The notes under the pieces are model-generated. The model was not told the origin of the DNA and ran no database searches. It saw only the letters and a program-made list of their open reading frames with translations. Both the position numbers and the translations under genes were made by a program. A stretch of 64,000 nt of DNA from Gammaproteobacteria bacterium UBA4421 (GTDB lineage: Bacteria > Pseudomonadota > Gammaproteobacteria > Pseudomonadales > Azotimanducaceae): the NCBI GenBank assembly GCA_002389675.1, contig DGQF01000032.1:1-64000 (forward strand). The letters run 5' to 3'. This document shows positions 26,870-36,256 of the stretch, one piece after another (position 1 is the stretch's first letter; each line of letters starts with the position of its first letter).

Positions 26870-28272
26870 TGGGCCACCCATGCCGCATGGAAGCCGTAAG
26901 GCACGCGATAGGGGATATGCAGCGTCGCGATGGGCCCCGCCTCGATGTCTTTTGCGTCTAATATCAGGCATTCGCTGCGCTGGTTGAGTTCGTCTTGCAC
27001 AAAGCAGATTAGGTAGCCATCATCCTCGTCAACGGCGCCTATTTTGGGTGCAAAGACGGCTTCGCCGCCAAAACGATCTGGACCATACATAAAGCTGAGC
27101 GTGAGTTGTTTGGCATTGTCAAATTTCATCACGCCGTCGAAGCTGAAAGGTCTTTCAGGGTTGAAAACAGCGGCATAAACGTAGCGGGTTTGATGACAGG
27201 CTTGCGTATCGTTCACGCGCGTGAAATCGCAGCGCAGTGGGCTCAGCGTCCGTTCCTTGACAGCGCCTGTGGTCAGATTGATTCGCCATTCATAAAGTTG
27301 GCCTTGGGTATCTGCCAGATTATCTGCTGCGAGCCCGGCGCCGGCGATGTCGGAGGTTTTTGAGCGAGAGGCTTGCAGTACGACTTCTTCACCCTCGTCC
27401 CAGGCATTGGCGGTATGCACGACAGAGCCTGTCTCGACTTCAAACCATCGTACGTCAGCATCCTGGCCAAAGCGCGGCATAACACCAATTCGCGAGCCAT
27501 GCTCTGGTTCAAAATCAAGTGCAGGCCCCCCGGCAATTGCTCTTTCGATATCGAGCGTAATGGGGAAATCTAAAAATAATGAGTAGCGTTGCGTGACCGC
27601 AAAATCGTGCATAAAGACGGGTTTGGTGATGGTTATCGGGGTTGAGTGAATCAACTTGCCTTCAGCATCAATGACAGAGTAACTCACGTATGGTGCTTGA
27701 AAGGCGTAACCAAAGGTCATCATTTCGCCGCTGTCTTGGTCCACTTTAGGGTGCGCCGTGAATGGGTGTTTGAGCAGGCCATCAAAATTAGTTGCCCCTT
27801 TGGTTGTCAGATCGGGCAACGTAACCACGGTGGGCTGTGAAGGCTCGTGTAAGGCATACAGGGTGTTGTTGTGGTAGGCAAATGCAGTATTGGCTAGGTT
27901 TTTGTTCCGTGGTGCGCCATCGGGAATCCGTGAGGGTGTTGGATCCAGCATTGAGTTCATACCCTTGTAGATCCAGTCCCCGCGCGCTTGCTCGAGCTTG
28001 AATCCCTCGGTTTGGACAAAACGGTTGCGGTAGTGAGCTTGCCCATCTTGAAATTCGACGGCATGGATCATGCCGTCGCCATCGAAGGTATGGTAGGCCG
28101 CCTCGTCGAATATATGTGCGGGATTGGGTCCGACGCGAAGGAAATGCCCAGCGAGGTCTTTGGGGATTTGGCCGGTGACAGCCAGATTCCGGGCATCACA
28201 TTCTTGAGAGACCGGTGCAAAGTTGCCGTCTAAAAAAAAGTTGGTTGATTGGTTCGCATCGGAAGGTGCCAT
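26866..28272 (-). CDS. Carotenoid oxygenase family protein
   Basis: 468-residue retinal-pigment-epithelial-membrane/carotenoid cleavage oxygenase fold, a seven-blade propeller holding Fe(II) with four histidines. The ligands lie in FTAHPKVD, PVFMHDFAV, SVVHTANAW and the C-terminal YGFHAAWV. Such enzymes cleave carotenoids, stilbenes or lignin-like aromatics (lignostilbene dioxygenase). The substrate cannot be read here. The MFS gene on the other strand is 52 bp away and divergent. Confidence 0.92.
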   Translation of the reverse strand: MAPSDANQSTNFFLDGNFAPVSQECDARNLAVTGQIPKDLAGHFLRVGPNPAHIFDEAAYHTFDGDGMIHAVEFQDGQAHYRNRFVQTEGFKLEQARGDWIYKGMNSMLDPTPSRIPDGAPRNKNLANTAFAYHNNTLYALHEPSQPTVVTLPDLTTKGATNFDGLLKHPFTAHPKVDQDSGEMMTFGYAFQAPYVSYSVIDAEGKLIHSTPITITKPVFMHDFAVTQRYSLFLDFPITLDIERAIAGGPALDFEPEHGSRIGVMPRFGQDADVRWFEVETGSVVHTANAWDEGEEVVLQASRSKTSDIAGAGLAADNLADTQGQLYEWRINLTTGAVKERTLSPLRCDFTRVNDTQACHQTRYVYAAVFNPERPFSFDGVMKFDNAKQLTLSFMYGPDRFGGEAVFAPKIGAVDEDDGYLICFVQDELNQRSECLILDAKDIEAGPIATLHIPYRVPYGFHAAWVAH

Positions 28273-28324
28273 GAATTAGCCTCGCGGTGATGGGTGCTTT
28301 TGAGCATCATAACAGCTCACTGTT

Positions 28325-29677
28325 ATGCCGCCACCCTGCAGATCCGGGCAGTCATTGGGTAAACAATCGCATTGCGTGCGCTGGGTTGTTAACCTTGACG
28401 GTTTGCAACCCCTCAGAGTCATTCATAACTTGAACAATCCTAAAACCGCTGCAGGGTGGGTGACGCAACATTACGGCTGGTGGGTTGTCTTGTATAGCTT
28501 GGTGATTCAAGCCGTCAGTGTGGGAATTCTGATTTATAGTTTCACGTTGTTTGCGGTGTCCTGGCAGGACGAGTTCAAGGCGAGCCGCCGGGACGTGATG
28601 ATGACGATCTCGTGCTTGCAAATTGGCATGGGGGTTTTAGGGCCATTGGTTGGCCGCGCATTGGATCTTCATCCGACGCGTTATGTGGTAATAATTGGCG
28701 CATTTTCATTGGCCCTAGGGCTTAGTGTGGCGCATCAAGCTTCCCAGTTGTGGCACCTGTGGTTGGTCTATGCGACCTTGATGCCAATGGCGGCAACGAT
28801 GATGGGTACGCTAGCCTCCCAGACCTTGGTCGCAAGATGGTTTTCACATCAGCGTGGTTTGGCGATGGGCCTTTCTGCCATGGGAACCAATTTAGGTGGC
28901 ATGATTTTTCCGCTGTTGATTGCAGGCTGGCTGATTGACCTTGGCTGGCGGGATACATTTTTGCAGTTGGCTGGGGTGGGCCTGTTGTTGGTGGTGCCCC
29001 TGACCCTTTTAGTGTTGCGGCGTGAGCCTCCCTCAAACGCGGCAGCACCGGTGCCGCAGTCGGCAGCGGCGCGTTTGCAGACGATCGACAGTGATCGTAT
29101 CTGGAGCGCCCGAGAAATTTTACAGACTTCCCGTTTCTGGTTGCCGTTTCTGGCGTTGGTGCCGTTGAATATGACTTTCGGTGCGCTGCAGTTCAATTTG
29201 GCCCATTTTGCTAAAGACGCCGGGTTAGTCGAAGGCGCTGCCGCCCAATTTGTCACCATCGGCGCGCTGTGCATGCTGATGGGCAAACTATTTTTTGGCA
29301 CGCTGGGAGACCGCGTGGATCACCGGATATTATTTTGGATCGCCAGTGCTTTTATGTCTGCTGCGCTGTTGACACTGTTGTTCGGTCATGCGGATTTTAC
29401 GCTGGTGTTGGCGGTAGGTTTTATGGGGTTCGCAGGAGGCGGTATTTTGCCGTTGATGGGGTTGATTTTTGGTCGCCTGTTCGGAGCGGCTTCGTTTGGT
29501 CGAGTGATGGGGCTGGTGATGCTCAACGTGATGCTTGGTGCTTTAGCGCCAGTTGCAGCCGGCTGGGTATATGATACGACGGGTGACTATGACGCGGCAT
29601 TTTGGGTGCTGTTGGTTTTTATTGCGCAATCAATGCTGGCTATGTTGTGGCTGCCTAAGTCAAGCCATCACGGCTAA
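28325..29677 (+). CDS. MFS transporter, OFA/monocarboxylate-like
   Basis: Up to 450 residues; twelve membrane segments. The opening HYGWWVVLYSLVIQAVSVG parallels the other MFS carrier in this window, indicating the same subgroup. The first about 45 residues before that segment are polar and unlike a carrier N-terminus, so a later start such as TTG at 28430 is possible. Divergent from the carotenoid oxygenase gene; it could import its aromatic or apocarotenoid substrate, but this is inference. Confidence 0.82.
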   Translation: MPPPCRSGQSLGKQSHCVRWVVNLDGLQPLRVIHNLNNPKTAAGWVTQHYGWWVVLYSLVIQAVSVGILIYSFTLFAVSWQDEFKASRRDVMMTISCLQIGMGVLGPLVGRALDLHPTRYVVIIGAFSLALGLSVAHQASQLWHLWLVYATLMPMAATMMGTLASQTLVARWFSHQRGLAMGLSAMGTNLGGMIFPLLIAGWLIDLGWRDTFLQLAGVGLLLVVPLTLLVLRREPPSNAAAPVPQSAAARLQTIDSDRIWSAREILQTSRFWLPFLALVPLNMTFGALQFNLAHFAKDAGLVEGAAAQFVTIGALCMLMGKLFFGTLGDRVDHRILFWIASAFMSAALLTLLFGHADFTLVLAVGFMGFAGGGILPLMGLIFGRLFGAASFGRVMGLVMLNVMLGALAPVAAGWVYDTTGDYDAAFWVLLVFIAQSMLAMLWLPKSSHHG

Positions 29678-29782
29678 ATAGCGTTTGATATGGCGCCAGA
29701 TGAATCACTTGCAGCGCAATGTAGAGTCGGTTGGCGCAAATTTCTGTGGTAGCCTTGGCGAAGAATTGTTTGCGGGAAAACT

Positions 29783-31456
29783 ATGAAATCGCTGACGTTA
29801 TTTGTTCTGGGGCTGGTATGGCTGGCTGGGTGTGCCCCGCCAGAAACAGCAGAGCCTTCCGAGTCGTCGGTGCATGCCGTCTTGGTGCCCGGCAGCGGCA
29901 CTTACTCGCGCAAAATATCAACGGATAATGCGGCGGCACAGGCTTTTTTTGACCAGGGGCTGCGTTTGGCATGGGGGTTTTATTTTCCTGAGTCGATTGC
30001 CTCTTATCAAGAAGCCGCGCGACTCGATCCTGGTCACCCTATGCCGTATTGGGGTATGGCTCATGCGATGGGCCCGAATCCAAATTCTCGATATGCCCGA
30101 ATGCCTGATGATCCCAAGCAGGAAGGACTCAAAGCGATCAAGCAGGCATTGGCGCGCATAGACCGCGCAACGCCGTTGGAAGCGCAACTGATTCGTGCGT
30201 TATATGTGCTCTACGATCAACAATCGATTGCGGATGCGGACCAGCGAGACAGAGCCTATCTCGCGGCGATGCGGGCACTGAACGAACGTCACCCGGATGA
30301 TCCGGATATTGCCGCGCTGTATGCGGGCAGCTACATGTCTATCGGGCGCTGGGACTATTGGGACAGCGACGGAAATCCTAAATCTGAAACGCTGCCGGTG
30401 GCAGAGGCGCTTGAACATATCATCGCCAAAGAGCAAACCCATCCCGGGGTTTTACATCTGCATATTCATTTGATTGAGTCCTCGCTAGAGCCTGAGCGGG
30501 CTTTGATTTCGGCGGATGCTCTGGAGGCCACCGTGCCGATCGGCGGGCATGTGGTGCATATGCCCGCCCATATCTATGTGCGCGTGGGCCAGTATGGGAG
30601 GGCGATTGATAATAACGTACGCTCGCAGGCGCGTGATCAAGAATTTGCCGAGATTTGGGGGGATTACCCTTTGCCCAACTTGGGGACCTATCCGTTATCG
30701 CATCGTATTCATGCCGGACACGCGTTGGACTTTATACGTTATGCGGCAACCGTGCAGGGTAACTATGCTATGGCCATTGATGCAGCGTGGAACATGGCAA
30801 ATCGAGTTAGCGCAGATTCCGTAACAGCAGGTGGTGGCCAAAAGCGGGTTGCGGCGCCCTGGCTGGTGATGAAAATTTTTGGGCAATATGACGCGTTACT
30901 TGCGATGAGCCCGGCACATCAGGGTACCCCTTATCTGGACGGTATCTGGTCGTACGTGTTGGGTAGCGCATATTTGGCCAAGGGCGATCTTGGTGGCGCT
31001 CAAGCGCAGTTGGCGGCGCTCGAAACCCTGACGCAGTCGCCGAACGCTGATACGTTTCGGGTAGGTGCAACGCCCGCCTCTGCGGTCTTGCGGGTGGCCG
31101 CGCATGGTTTAAAAGGGGAGGTTCTGTTGGCGCAAGGGGATCTGGAGGGCGCTATTGAAGCGTTTACCGCAGGCGTTGAGCTCGAAGATCTGAACAACTA
31201 TACCGAACCGCCAGATTGGGCACAGCCAATGCGCCATTACTTAGGGGCTGCGCTGCTTGAGGCGGGTCGACCCGTTGACGCGGAGGCGGTATATCGGCGC
31301 GATTTGCGTTGGAATCAGAATAATGGCTGGGCTTTGTTTGGCCTGCAGCAGGCGTTGACTCTGCAGGGGAAAGCAGAGGCTGCGGCAACTGTGCATGCGC
31401 AGTGGACTGCGGCATGGGCTGCATCGGATGTGGTTCTTGAGGCGTCACGCTTTTGA
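29783..31456 (+). CDS. TPR-repeat lipoprotein
   Basis: 557 residues. A lipoprotein signal ends in the lipobox LAGC (C17), followed by a Ser/Glu-rich linker and a superhelix of tetratricopeptide-like repeats (SIASYQEAARLDPGHPMPYWG near residue 75, and further repeats near 380-410, 430-460 and 485-520). It is likely a membrane-anchored protein-interaction scaffold. No enzyme motif seen. It is 31 bp upstream of the patatin and probably in the same transcript. Confidence 0.8.
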   Translation: MKSLTLFVLGLVWLAGCAPPETAEPSESSVHAVLVPGSGTYSRKISTDNAAAQAFFDQGLRLAWGFYFPESIASYQEAARLDPGHPMPYWGMAHAMGPNPNSRYARMPDDPKQEGLKAIKQALARIDRATPLEAQLIRALYVLYDQQSIADADQRDRAYLAAMRALNERHPDDPDIAALYAGSYMSIGRWDYWDSDGNPKSETLPVAEALEHIIAKEQTHPGVLHLHIHLIESSLEPERALISADALEATVPIGGHVVHMPAHIYVRVGQYGRAIDNNVRSQARDQEFAEIWGDYPLPNLGTYPLSHRIHAGHALDFIRYAATVQGNYAMAIDAAWNMANRVSADSVTAGGGQKRVAAPWLVMKIFGQYDALLAMSPAHQGTPYLDGIWSYVLGSAYLAKGDLGGAQAQLAALETLTQSPNADTFRVGATPASAVLRVAAHGLKGEVLLAQGDLEGAIEAFTAGVELEDLNNYTEPPDWAQPMRHYLGAALLEAGRPVDAEAVYRRDLRWNQNNGWALFGLQQALTLQGKAEAAATVHAQWTAAWAASDVVLEASRF

Positions 31457-31487
31457 GTGGCGCTTGAAAGCGCGTGGATAGGACAGT

Positions 31488-32669
31488 TTGAAAACACCCC
31501 TGCAGACCAAAAATGCTCTCGTGCTTAGCGGAGGCGGTGCGAGAGCCGCTTATCAGGTTGGTTGTTTGCGCTATCTGGCGCGGGCAATGCCGGCCTACCG
31601 GCCATCGATTCTAACCGGGGTTTCCGCTGGGGCTATTAACGCCGCCCATCTTGCCGCTTTTCGAGGAAACTGGCCCGATGCGGTATCGAAGCTAAGCCAA
31701 TTATGGCTAAGCATAAATACCCAAAATATTTACGCCACGGATCTTTCGAGTCTCCTGCGACCGATTTTGGGTTGGGGTTTGCAGGTCATGACGGCGGGAT
31801 GGCTGGGCACTGGGCAGCGTCGGGGAATGGTTGATAACCGGGCATTAAAAGAATTTTTGTGCGCCGCTTTACCGAACGAGCGCGGTCGTCTGTCAGGCAT
31901 CGCCGACAATTTGGCTGAAGGACTGTTGGAATCGCTGGCGATCATTACCACCAACTATGGTAGCGGCCAGTCCGTGGCATGGGTGGAGGGGGAAAATGCC
32001 CGGTCATGGTCCCGGGGGCAGCTGCGAGCGAACAACACAAAAATAACCGTAGATCACATCATGGCATCGTCGGCGCTGCCATTATTTTTCCCTGCGGTTA
32101 AGCTTGGCAGGGCATGGCACGGCGATGGCGGCGTGCGTCTGACGGCGCCCTTATCACCGGCAATGCATATGGGAGCGACCCGAATTTTAGCCGTTTCTCC
32201 GCGCGCAACGCCGACCCAGGCGCTACCGATTGACCAACGCGAACCTTACCCGGCACCGGCACAAATTGCCGGCACATTGCTCAATGCTGTTTTTCTGGAC
32301 ATGTTGGATTACGACGCTTTGCAGATGAATCGTATCAACCAACTGCTGGCAAAGTTGCCGCAGGAGGCACATGGGAGCTATCGACCGGTTGAAGTTTTTG
32401 TGTTGCGTCCTCGTGAGGATCTGGGTGTTTTAGCACGCGAGCACGAAATTAAGTTGCCCAGCGCGTTTCGTTTTTTTGAAAAGGGTCTGCGTGACCAACG
32501 CGCGCGTTCGGCGGACGCCTTGAGCATGGTGATATTCGAACCTGAATATTTAGCGCTGCTGATGCGTTTGGGTGAAGAAGATACGGCAGCCAGACATGAC
32601 GAAATTGCCGCTTTTTTGAATGCAGAGCACTCCCCTGGTGCTCTGCAGGAATCATCGCGGCAAGTTTAG
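31488..32669 (+). CDS. Patatin-like phospholipase
   Basis: 393-residue Ser-Asp hydrolase that deacylates phospholipids. The oxyanion loop GGGARA is at residues 15-20, the nucleophile S46 lies in GVSAG, and the catalytic D213 is in GDGGVRL. The start is TTG with AGGA six bases upstream. No signal peptide, so cytoplasmic or membrane-associated. Its last 18 bases overlap the convergent GDPD gene. Confidence 0.9.
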   Translation: MKTPLQTKNALVLSGGGARAAYQVGCLRYLARAMPAYRPSILTGVSAGAINAAHLAAFRGNWPDAVSKLSQLWLSINTQNIYATDLSSLLRPILGWGLQVMTAGWLGTGQRRGMVDNRALKEFLCAALPNERGRLSGIADNLAEGLLESLAIITTNYGSGQSVAWVEGENARSWSRGQLRANNTKITVDHIMASSALPLFFPAVKLGRAWHGDGGVRLTAPLSPAMHMGATRILAVSPRATPTQALPIDQREPYPAPAQIAGTLLNAVFLDMLDYDALQMNRINQLLAKLPQEAHGSYRPVEVFVLRPREDLGVLAREHEIKLPSAFRFFEKGLRDQRARSADALSMVIFEPEYLALLMRLGEEDTAARHDEIAAFLNAEHSPGALQESSRQV

Positions 32670-33872
32670 GCAGTTGGCATAGTAGGTCACGGTACCTGCC
32701 CAATCAGAAAAAATACCTTTGATACCCACCTGTGTGCTCAACGCATCTAAAACGAGCAACATTTTACTTTCATGATCCATGAAGTTGGTTAAATTCCCGT
32801 AGAGCCAGTTTTTTGGATCCGTTGCCTGACCTGACTCGAAAGTCCAAGTCACAATGTCTAAACCCGCTTGCTGGGCAAATACCGCGTAATCCGTGGGCGC
32901 CAGATCGCCTTGTGGTGTTAATTCCAGCAACATCGGTATGGGCGGCGCGATGATGTCTATCCCTGCTGCTTTGAGGGATTGCATTTGCGCAAAACTGGGT
33001 TTGAAACTGGCTTGTCGTCCGCGTGGATCGAGATAGATGGTTTGATTGGCAAATTGAGGATGCTCTCGGATCCAGTATTTGACGTCGTTGAGGTTGAAAG
33101 ATTGGGGCCATACCCGCTTTGGGTCGACCCCAGCCTGAGTGTATGCGGAAATCATGCGGTTGGCATATGACTGCTGGTCCATGCCTTGATAGGGCATTGG
33201 AACCTGTGGCTTTTTGAGTTCTGGGATATGCTCTACGCCAAGTGTTTCGAACAACGAAATGCTTTCGTCTAGTGTGAGCAGGCGGCCGCAACTTTGCGCC
33301 GCGTTGCCCATGCGCGGAGGCGGTGCGCGCAGATAATTGTCCACACTGTCGGCATTAGGATTCACTCGGTCCTGGCGACCGCATAAGCTTTTAAATTGGT
33401 TCACAGTAATGTCGCTGGCGCAGCATTGTGCTGTGGCGCTTTGTGTTGTGGTTGCAGGGGTGAAGGGTTGTGAGCACTGCTCTGCCAGCGGCGTTTTGAG
33501 GATATTTGTGGTGCGGTGTAAGTCACATTGAGAATGTCGGCATACCAGCGCCAAGTCTTTGGTGAAGGTCACGTCACATTCCAAGCGTCCTGCGCCCATC
33601 GACGCGGCCGCAATGTATCCTTCCCGGGTATGCTCAGGGTATCCCAACGGCGCGCCTCGGTGAGCAATTGAAAATCGGGTGCGGTAAAATGGCCCGTCTT
33701 GACAACTACTGAGCCGGTCTTTTAATGCAGATGGATCAAGTTGTGCAATCAGACTGGCCGGTCGGGTACCGGGGTCGATCGGGACTGAACTGCAGCCGCT
33801 GGCGGTAAAAGCGCCGCCTAGCAGGCTACCGACAAAGAAGTAAAAAAAACAGGGGTGGGTAAGTAATGACAT
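32652..33872 (-). CDS. Glycerophosphodiester phosphodiesterase-family lipoprotein
   Basis: 406 residues. A lipoprotein signal with lipobox ending at C27 (TASGCSS), then a GDPD TIM-barrel: H71-R72 (IAHRGAP), E98 and D100 (LECDVTF) and H113 (CRHSQCD) are the metal and acid/base residues. It hydrolyses glycerophosphodiesters to glycerol-3-phosphate plus alcohol. It is longer than the 250-350 residues of simple GDPDs, with a cysteine-rich insert around residues 113-175. Confidence 0.87.
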   Translation of the reverse strand: MSLLTHPCFFYFFVGSLLGGAFTASGCSSVPIDPGTRPASLIAQLDPSALKDRLSSCQDGPFYRTRFSIAHRGAPLGYPEHTREGYIAAASMGAGRLECDVTFTKDLALVCRHSQCDLHRTTNILKTPLAEQCSQPFTPATTTQSATAQCCASDITVNQFKSLCGRQDRVNPNADSVDNYLRAPPPRMGNAAQSCGRLLTLDESISLFETLGVEHIPELKKPQVPMPYQGMDQQSYANRMISAYTQAGVDPKRVWPQSFNLNDVKYWIREHPQFANQTIYLDPRGRQASFKPSFAQMQSLKAAGIDIIAPPIPMLLELTPQGDLAPTDYAVFAQQAGLDIVTWTFESGQATDPKNWLYGNLTNFMDHESKMLLVLDALSTQVGIKGIFSDWAGTVTYYANCLNLPR

Positions 33873-33893
33873 CTGGACGCCGTCGGTCGAGCA

Positions 33894-34646
33894 ATGACTA
33901 GGACCCTAATTCTACAGAGTTTTCCAGATTTGGGTGTGCCCTGTTGGGTTGAACGTTGTCGCGCGTCGGTGCGCAGTTGGGCTCAGCAGCAAAATTATGC
34001 CTATGAGTTTATGGGCGATGAGTTATTTGCGAAACTTCCCGATGATTATCGACGCAAGGTGGCAGATAAAAAACCGGTAGCCGCCGATCTGGCACGTCTG
34101 CTTTGGATCGCGCAGTGTTTGCAGGAAGATCGAGCGGATGTGGTGGCATGGCTCGACGCAGACATTTTTATATTTGCGCCTGCAAACTTGCAGGTGAACG
34201 TGCCGCAATCTTGTGTATTTGGGCGAGAATACTGGTTGCAAGCGCGACCGCAAGGCGGGGGATTTCAGGTCCGCAAAAACGTCCACAATGCCTACTGTGC
34301 ATTTCGCCAAGGGTGCCCGATCCTGCCCTTTCTTATTCACGTTACTCAACAACTGGTGCGTCGTGTTGACCCTGAATTTCTGGCGCCGCAGTTTGTCGGG
34401 CCTAAGCTGCTCTCAAGTTTGCATAATATTGTTGGGTTTGAGCTGGATGATCACTTTGGTGCGATTTCGCCAGTGATGGCAGGCGCTTTGGTGGATCAAA
34501 ATCAACGCTTGTTGTCTCAAGTTCGCGGCGCTTTGTCTGCCCCTATTTGTGCTGCGAATCTTTGTCATTCATTACATCAGCAACAGGGCCCCCTGATGGA
34601 GACGCTGATGGATGAGTTGACGGGATTTGAGAAGGGCTGGGACTAG
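33894..34646 (+). CDS. Glycosyltransferase-like protein (GT-A type)
   Basis: 250 residues. The segment VAWLDADIFIFAP (about residues 83-95) has the DxD-type metal-binding pattern of GT-A glycosyltransferases, and the opening LILQSFPDLGVPCWVERCRASVRSWAQ resembles galactosyltransferase-associated folds. No membrane segment. It diverges from the GDPD gene with 21 bp between starts. Donor and acceptor are unknown; the family call is moderate. Confidence 0.62.
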   Translation: MTRTLILQSFPDLGVPCWVERCRASVRSWAQQQNYAYEFMGDELFAKLPDDYRRKVADKKPVAADLARLLWIAQCLQEDRADVVAWLDADIFIFAPANLQVNVPQSCVFGREYWLQARPQGGGFQVRKNVHNAYCAFRQGCPILPFLIHVTQQLVRRVDPEFLAPQFVGPKLLSSLHNIVGFELDDHFGAISPVMAGALVDQNQRLLSQVRGALSAPICAANLCHSLHQQQGPLMETLMDELTGFEKGWD

Positions 34647-34695
34647 TCGGGCGCCAGTTAAACCAGACGCCCCCACCAAAGGTGCGTTGACGGGC

Positions 34696-35505
34696 TTAGA
34701 GGTTGGGTCCCCGTGGAAAGTTGGGTGCGCGCTTCTCTTTCAGCGCGGCCAGCCCTTCTTTGGCCTCCGGCCCGCCGAATCCGAGCATTTCCAATGCGGT
34801 GGAGGTGTCGTAAATAGGTCCGGCGGCTCGCAACCAGTTGTTTAATGCATATTTTGTCCAGCGTATCGCCGTCGGCGCGCCTGCCTTGAGTTGTTGTGCC
34901 ACAGCCATTGCGCGTGTTTGAAGTTCGGCATCTTCTACGCAAAGTGAAACTAAGCCGATGCGCTCAGCTTCTTCTCCGCTGAGGCGCTCACAGGTCAACA
35001 GGTAATATTTGGCTTTAGCCATACTGCATAACATCGGCCAGATAATGGCTGCGTGGTCCCCAGCGGCAACACCAAGGCGTGTGTGTCCGTCGGTAATGGA
35101 TACTGATTTTGCAACAATGGATATATCGGCGAGTAGTGCAGCGACAAGGCCGGCGCCAACAGCGGGTCCATTAATTGCCGATACGATCGGTTTGCCGCAG
35201 TTAATGAGGTTGTAAACCAGGTCGCGAGCTTCCTTCCAGATGGTTGCTCGCGCGGTGAAGTCCTCGGTTAGTTTCTCGACCATTTCAAAGTCACCGCCGG
35301 CTGAAAAGGCTTTTCCTGCGCCGGTGAGAATGACAACGTCAATGTCTGGATCATCGTCCACCTCGCGCCAGACGTACGTAAGCTCTTTGTGTCCAACTTC
35401 GTCCAAAGCGTTATAACGTTCGGGCCGATTGATGGTGATCTTAAGGATTCGCTCCTGCGGATACTCGAACAACAAGTGGGTATAACCTGAATAACGTGGT
35501 GCCAT
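34696..35505 (-). CDS. Enoyl-CoA hydratase/isomerase family protein
   Basis: 269-residue crotonase-fold enzyme. Oxyanion segments are [15 protein letters not shown] (about residues 56-70) and [17 protein letters not shown] (about residues 104-120). The frame could start 11 codons upstream at 35538, but the ATG at 35505 ([10 protein letters not shown]) is preferred. Divergent from the MaoC gene by about 80 bp; the two hydratases may serve one acyl-CoA pathway. Confidence 0.9.
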   Translation of the reverse strand: MAPRYSGYTHLLFEYPQERILKITINRPERYNALDEVGHKELTYVWREVDDDPDIDVVILTGAGKAFSAGGDFEMVEKLTEDFTARATIWKEARDLVYNLINCGKPIVSAINGPAVGAGLVAALLADISIVAKSVSITDGHTRLGVAAGDHAAIIWPMLCSMAKAKYYLLTCERLSGEEAERIGLVSLCVEDAELQTRAMAVAQQLKAGAPTAIRWTKYALNNWLRAAGPIYDTSTALEMLGFGGPEAKEGLAALKEKRAPNFPRGPNL

Positions 35506-35585
35506 AATCTGTAGCGCTCCCGATTGTAAAGCACACATGATACCCTCCAGAATCAGACACGTTTACATCAAATGGAGAAATCATC

Positions 35586-36056
35586 ATGTCCAGTGCACTA
35601 GAAAACGCAGTGACCGTATTGACGGCTAAAATAGACCAGGCCTCAACGCCGACTGACTGGTTTGAAATCACCCAAGACCGCGTCAACAATTTTGCTGATG
35701 CCACGATGGATCAGCAATGGATTCATATTGACCCCGAGCGCGCCAGCGCGGGTCCTTTTGGTGGCCCTATTGCACATGGCCAGTTGACCATGTCAATTAT
35801 GTCTTTTCTGCCCGGTGGCCAGGGTGTTGGATTACCGGTTTTGGAAGGCATGAAAATGGGGGTTAATTACGGTTGGAACAAAGTCAGGTTTATGTCACCA
35901 GTGCCTGTTGGTGCGCGGATCCGCACGCGTGGGAAAGTAAAAAGTGCAGAACCCAAAGGCGGTATGCTCGAAGTGATCAATGAGCTCACTGTTGAAGTAG
36001 AAGGCCAAGATAAGCCGGCGTGCGTTGCAGAGAGTGTTCTACGCATCGTTTTTTGA
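35586..36056 (+). CDS. MaoC-family dehydratase
   Basis: 156-residue single hot-dog hydratase. The hydratase-2 motif is clear: D42, H47 and H64 (MDQQWIHIDPERA...GGPIAHG), with the catalytic D-H pair. It should hydrate 2-enoyl-CoA to (R)-3-hydroxyacyl-CoA, or act on a mesaconyl-type substrate. Length is normal for the family. AUG preceded by GGAG at normal distance. Confidence 0.92.
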   Translation: MSSALENAVTVLTAKIDQASTPTDWFEITQDRVNNFADATMDQQWIHIDPERASAGPFGGPIAHGQLTMSIMSFLPGGQGVGLPVLEGMKMGVNYGWNKVRFMSPVPVGARIRTRGKVKSAEPKGGMLEVINELTVEVEGQDKPACVAESVLRIVF

Positions 36057-36256
36057 TGCGTAACGGCGCTTGTTGTATTTCTTGGTAGCCAGACACTGTG
36101 AATCGCATCGCGAGGGTCTTCTAGGTTGGCTTGGCAAAACGGTAACGGTTGTTTGTAAGAAATTTGTCGTGGACTTTATGGCGAAAGCGTTGCGCAGGTA
36201 TAGGCTGTAAGGGGTAATTAGGGCAAGATAGCCGTCCGTTTAAATCTGGTTTGGCG

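Noticed and set aside
32770..33291. 173-codon frame within the GDPD gene on the same strand
   Set aside because: Shadow frame; the longer GDPD frame has clear catalytic motifs.
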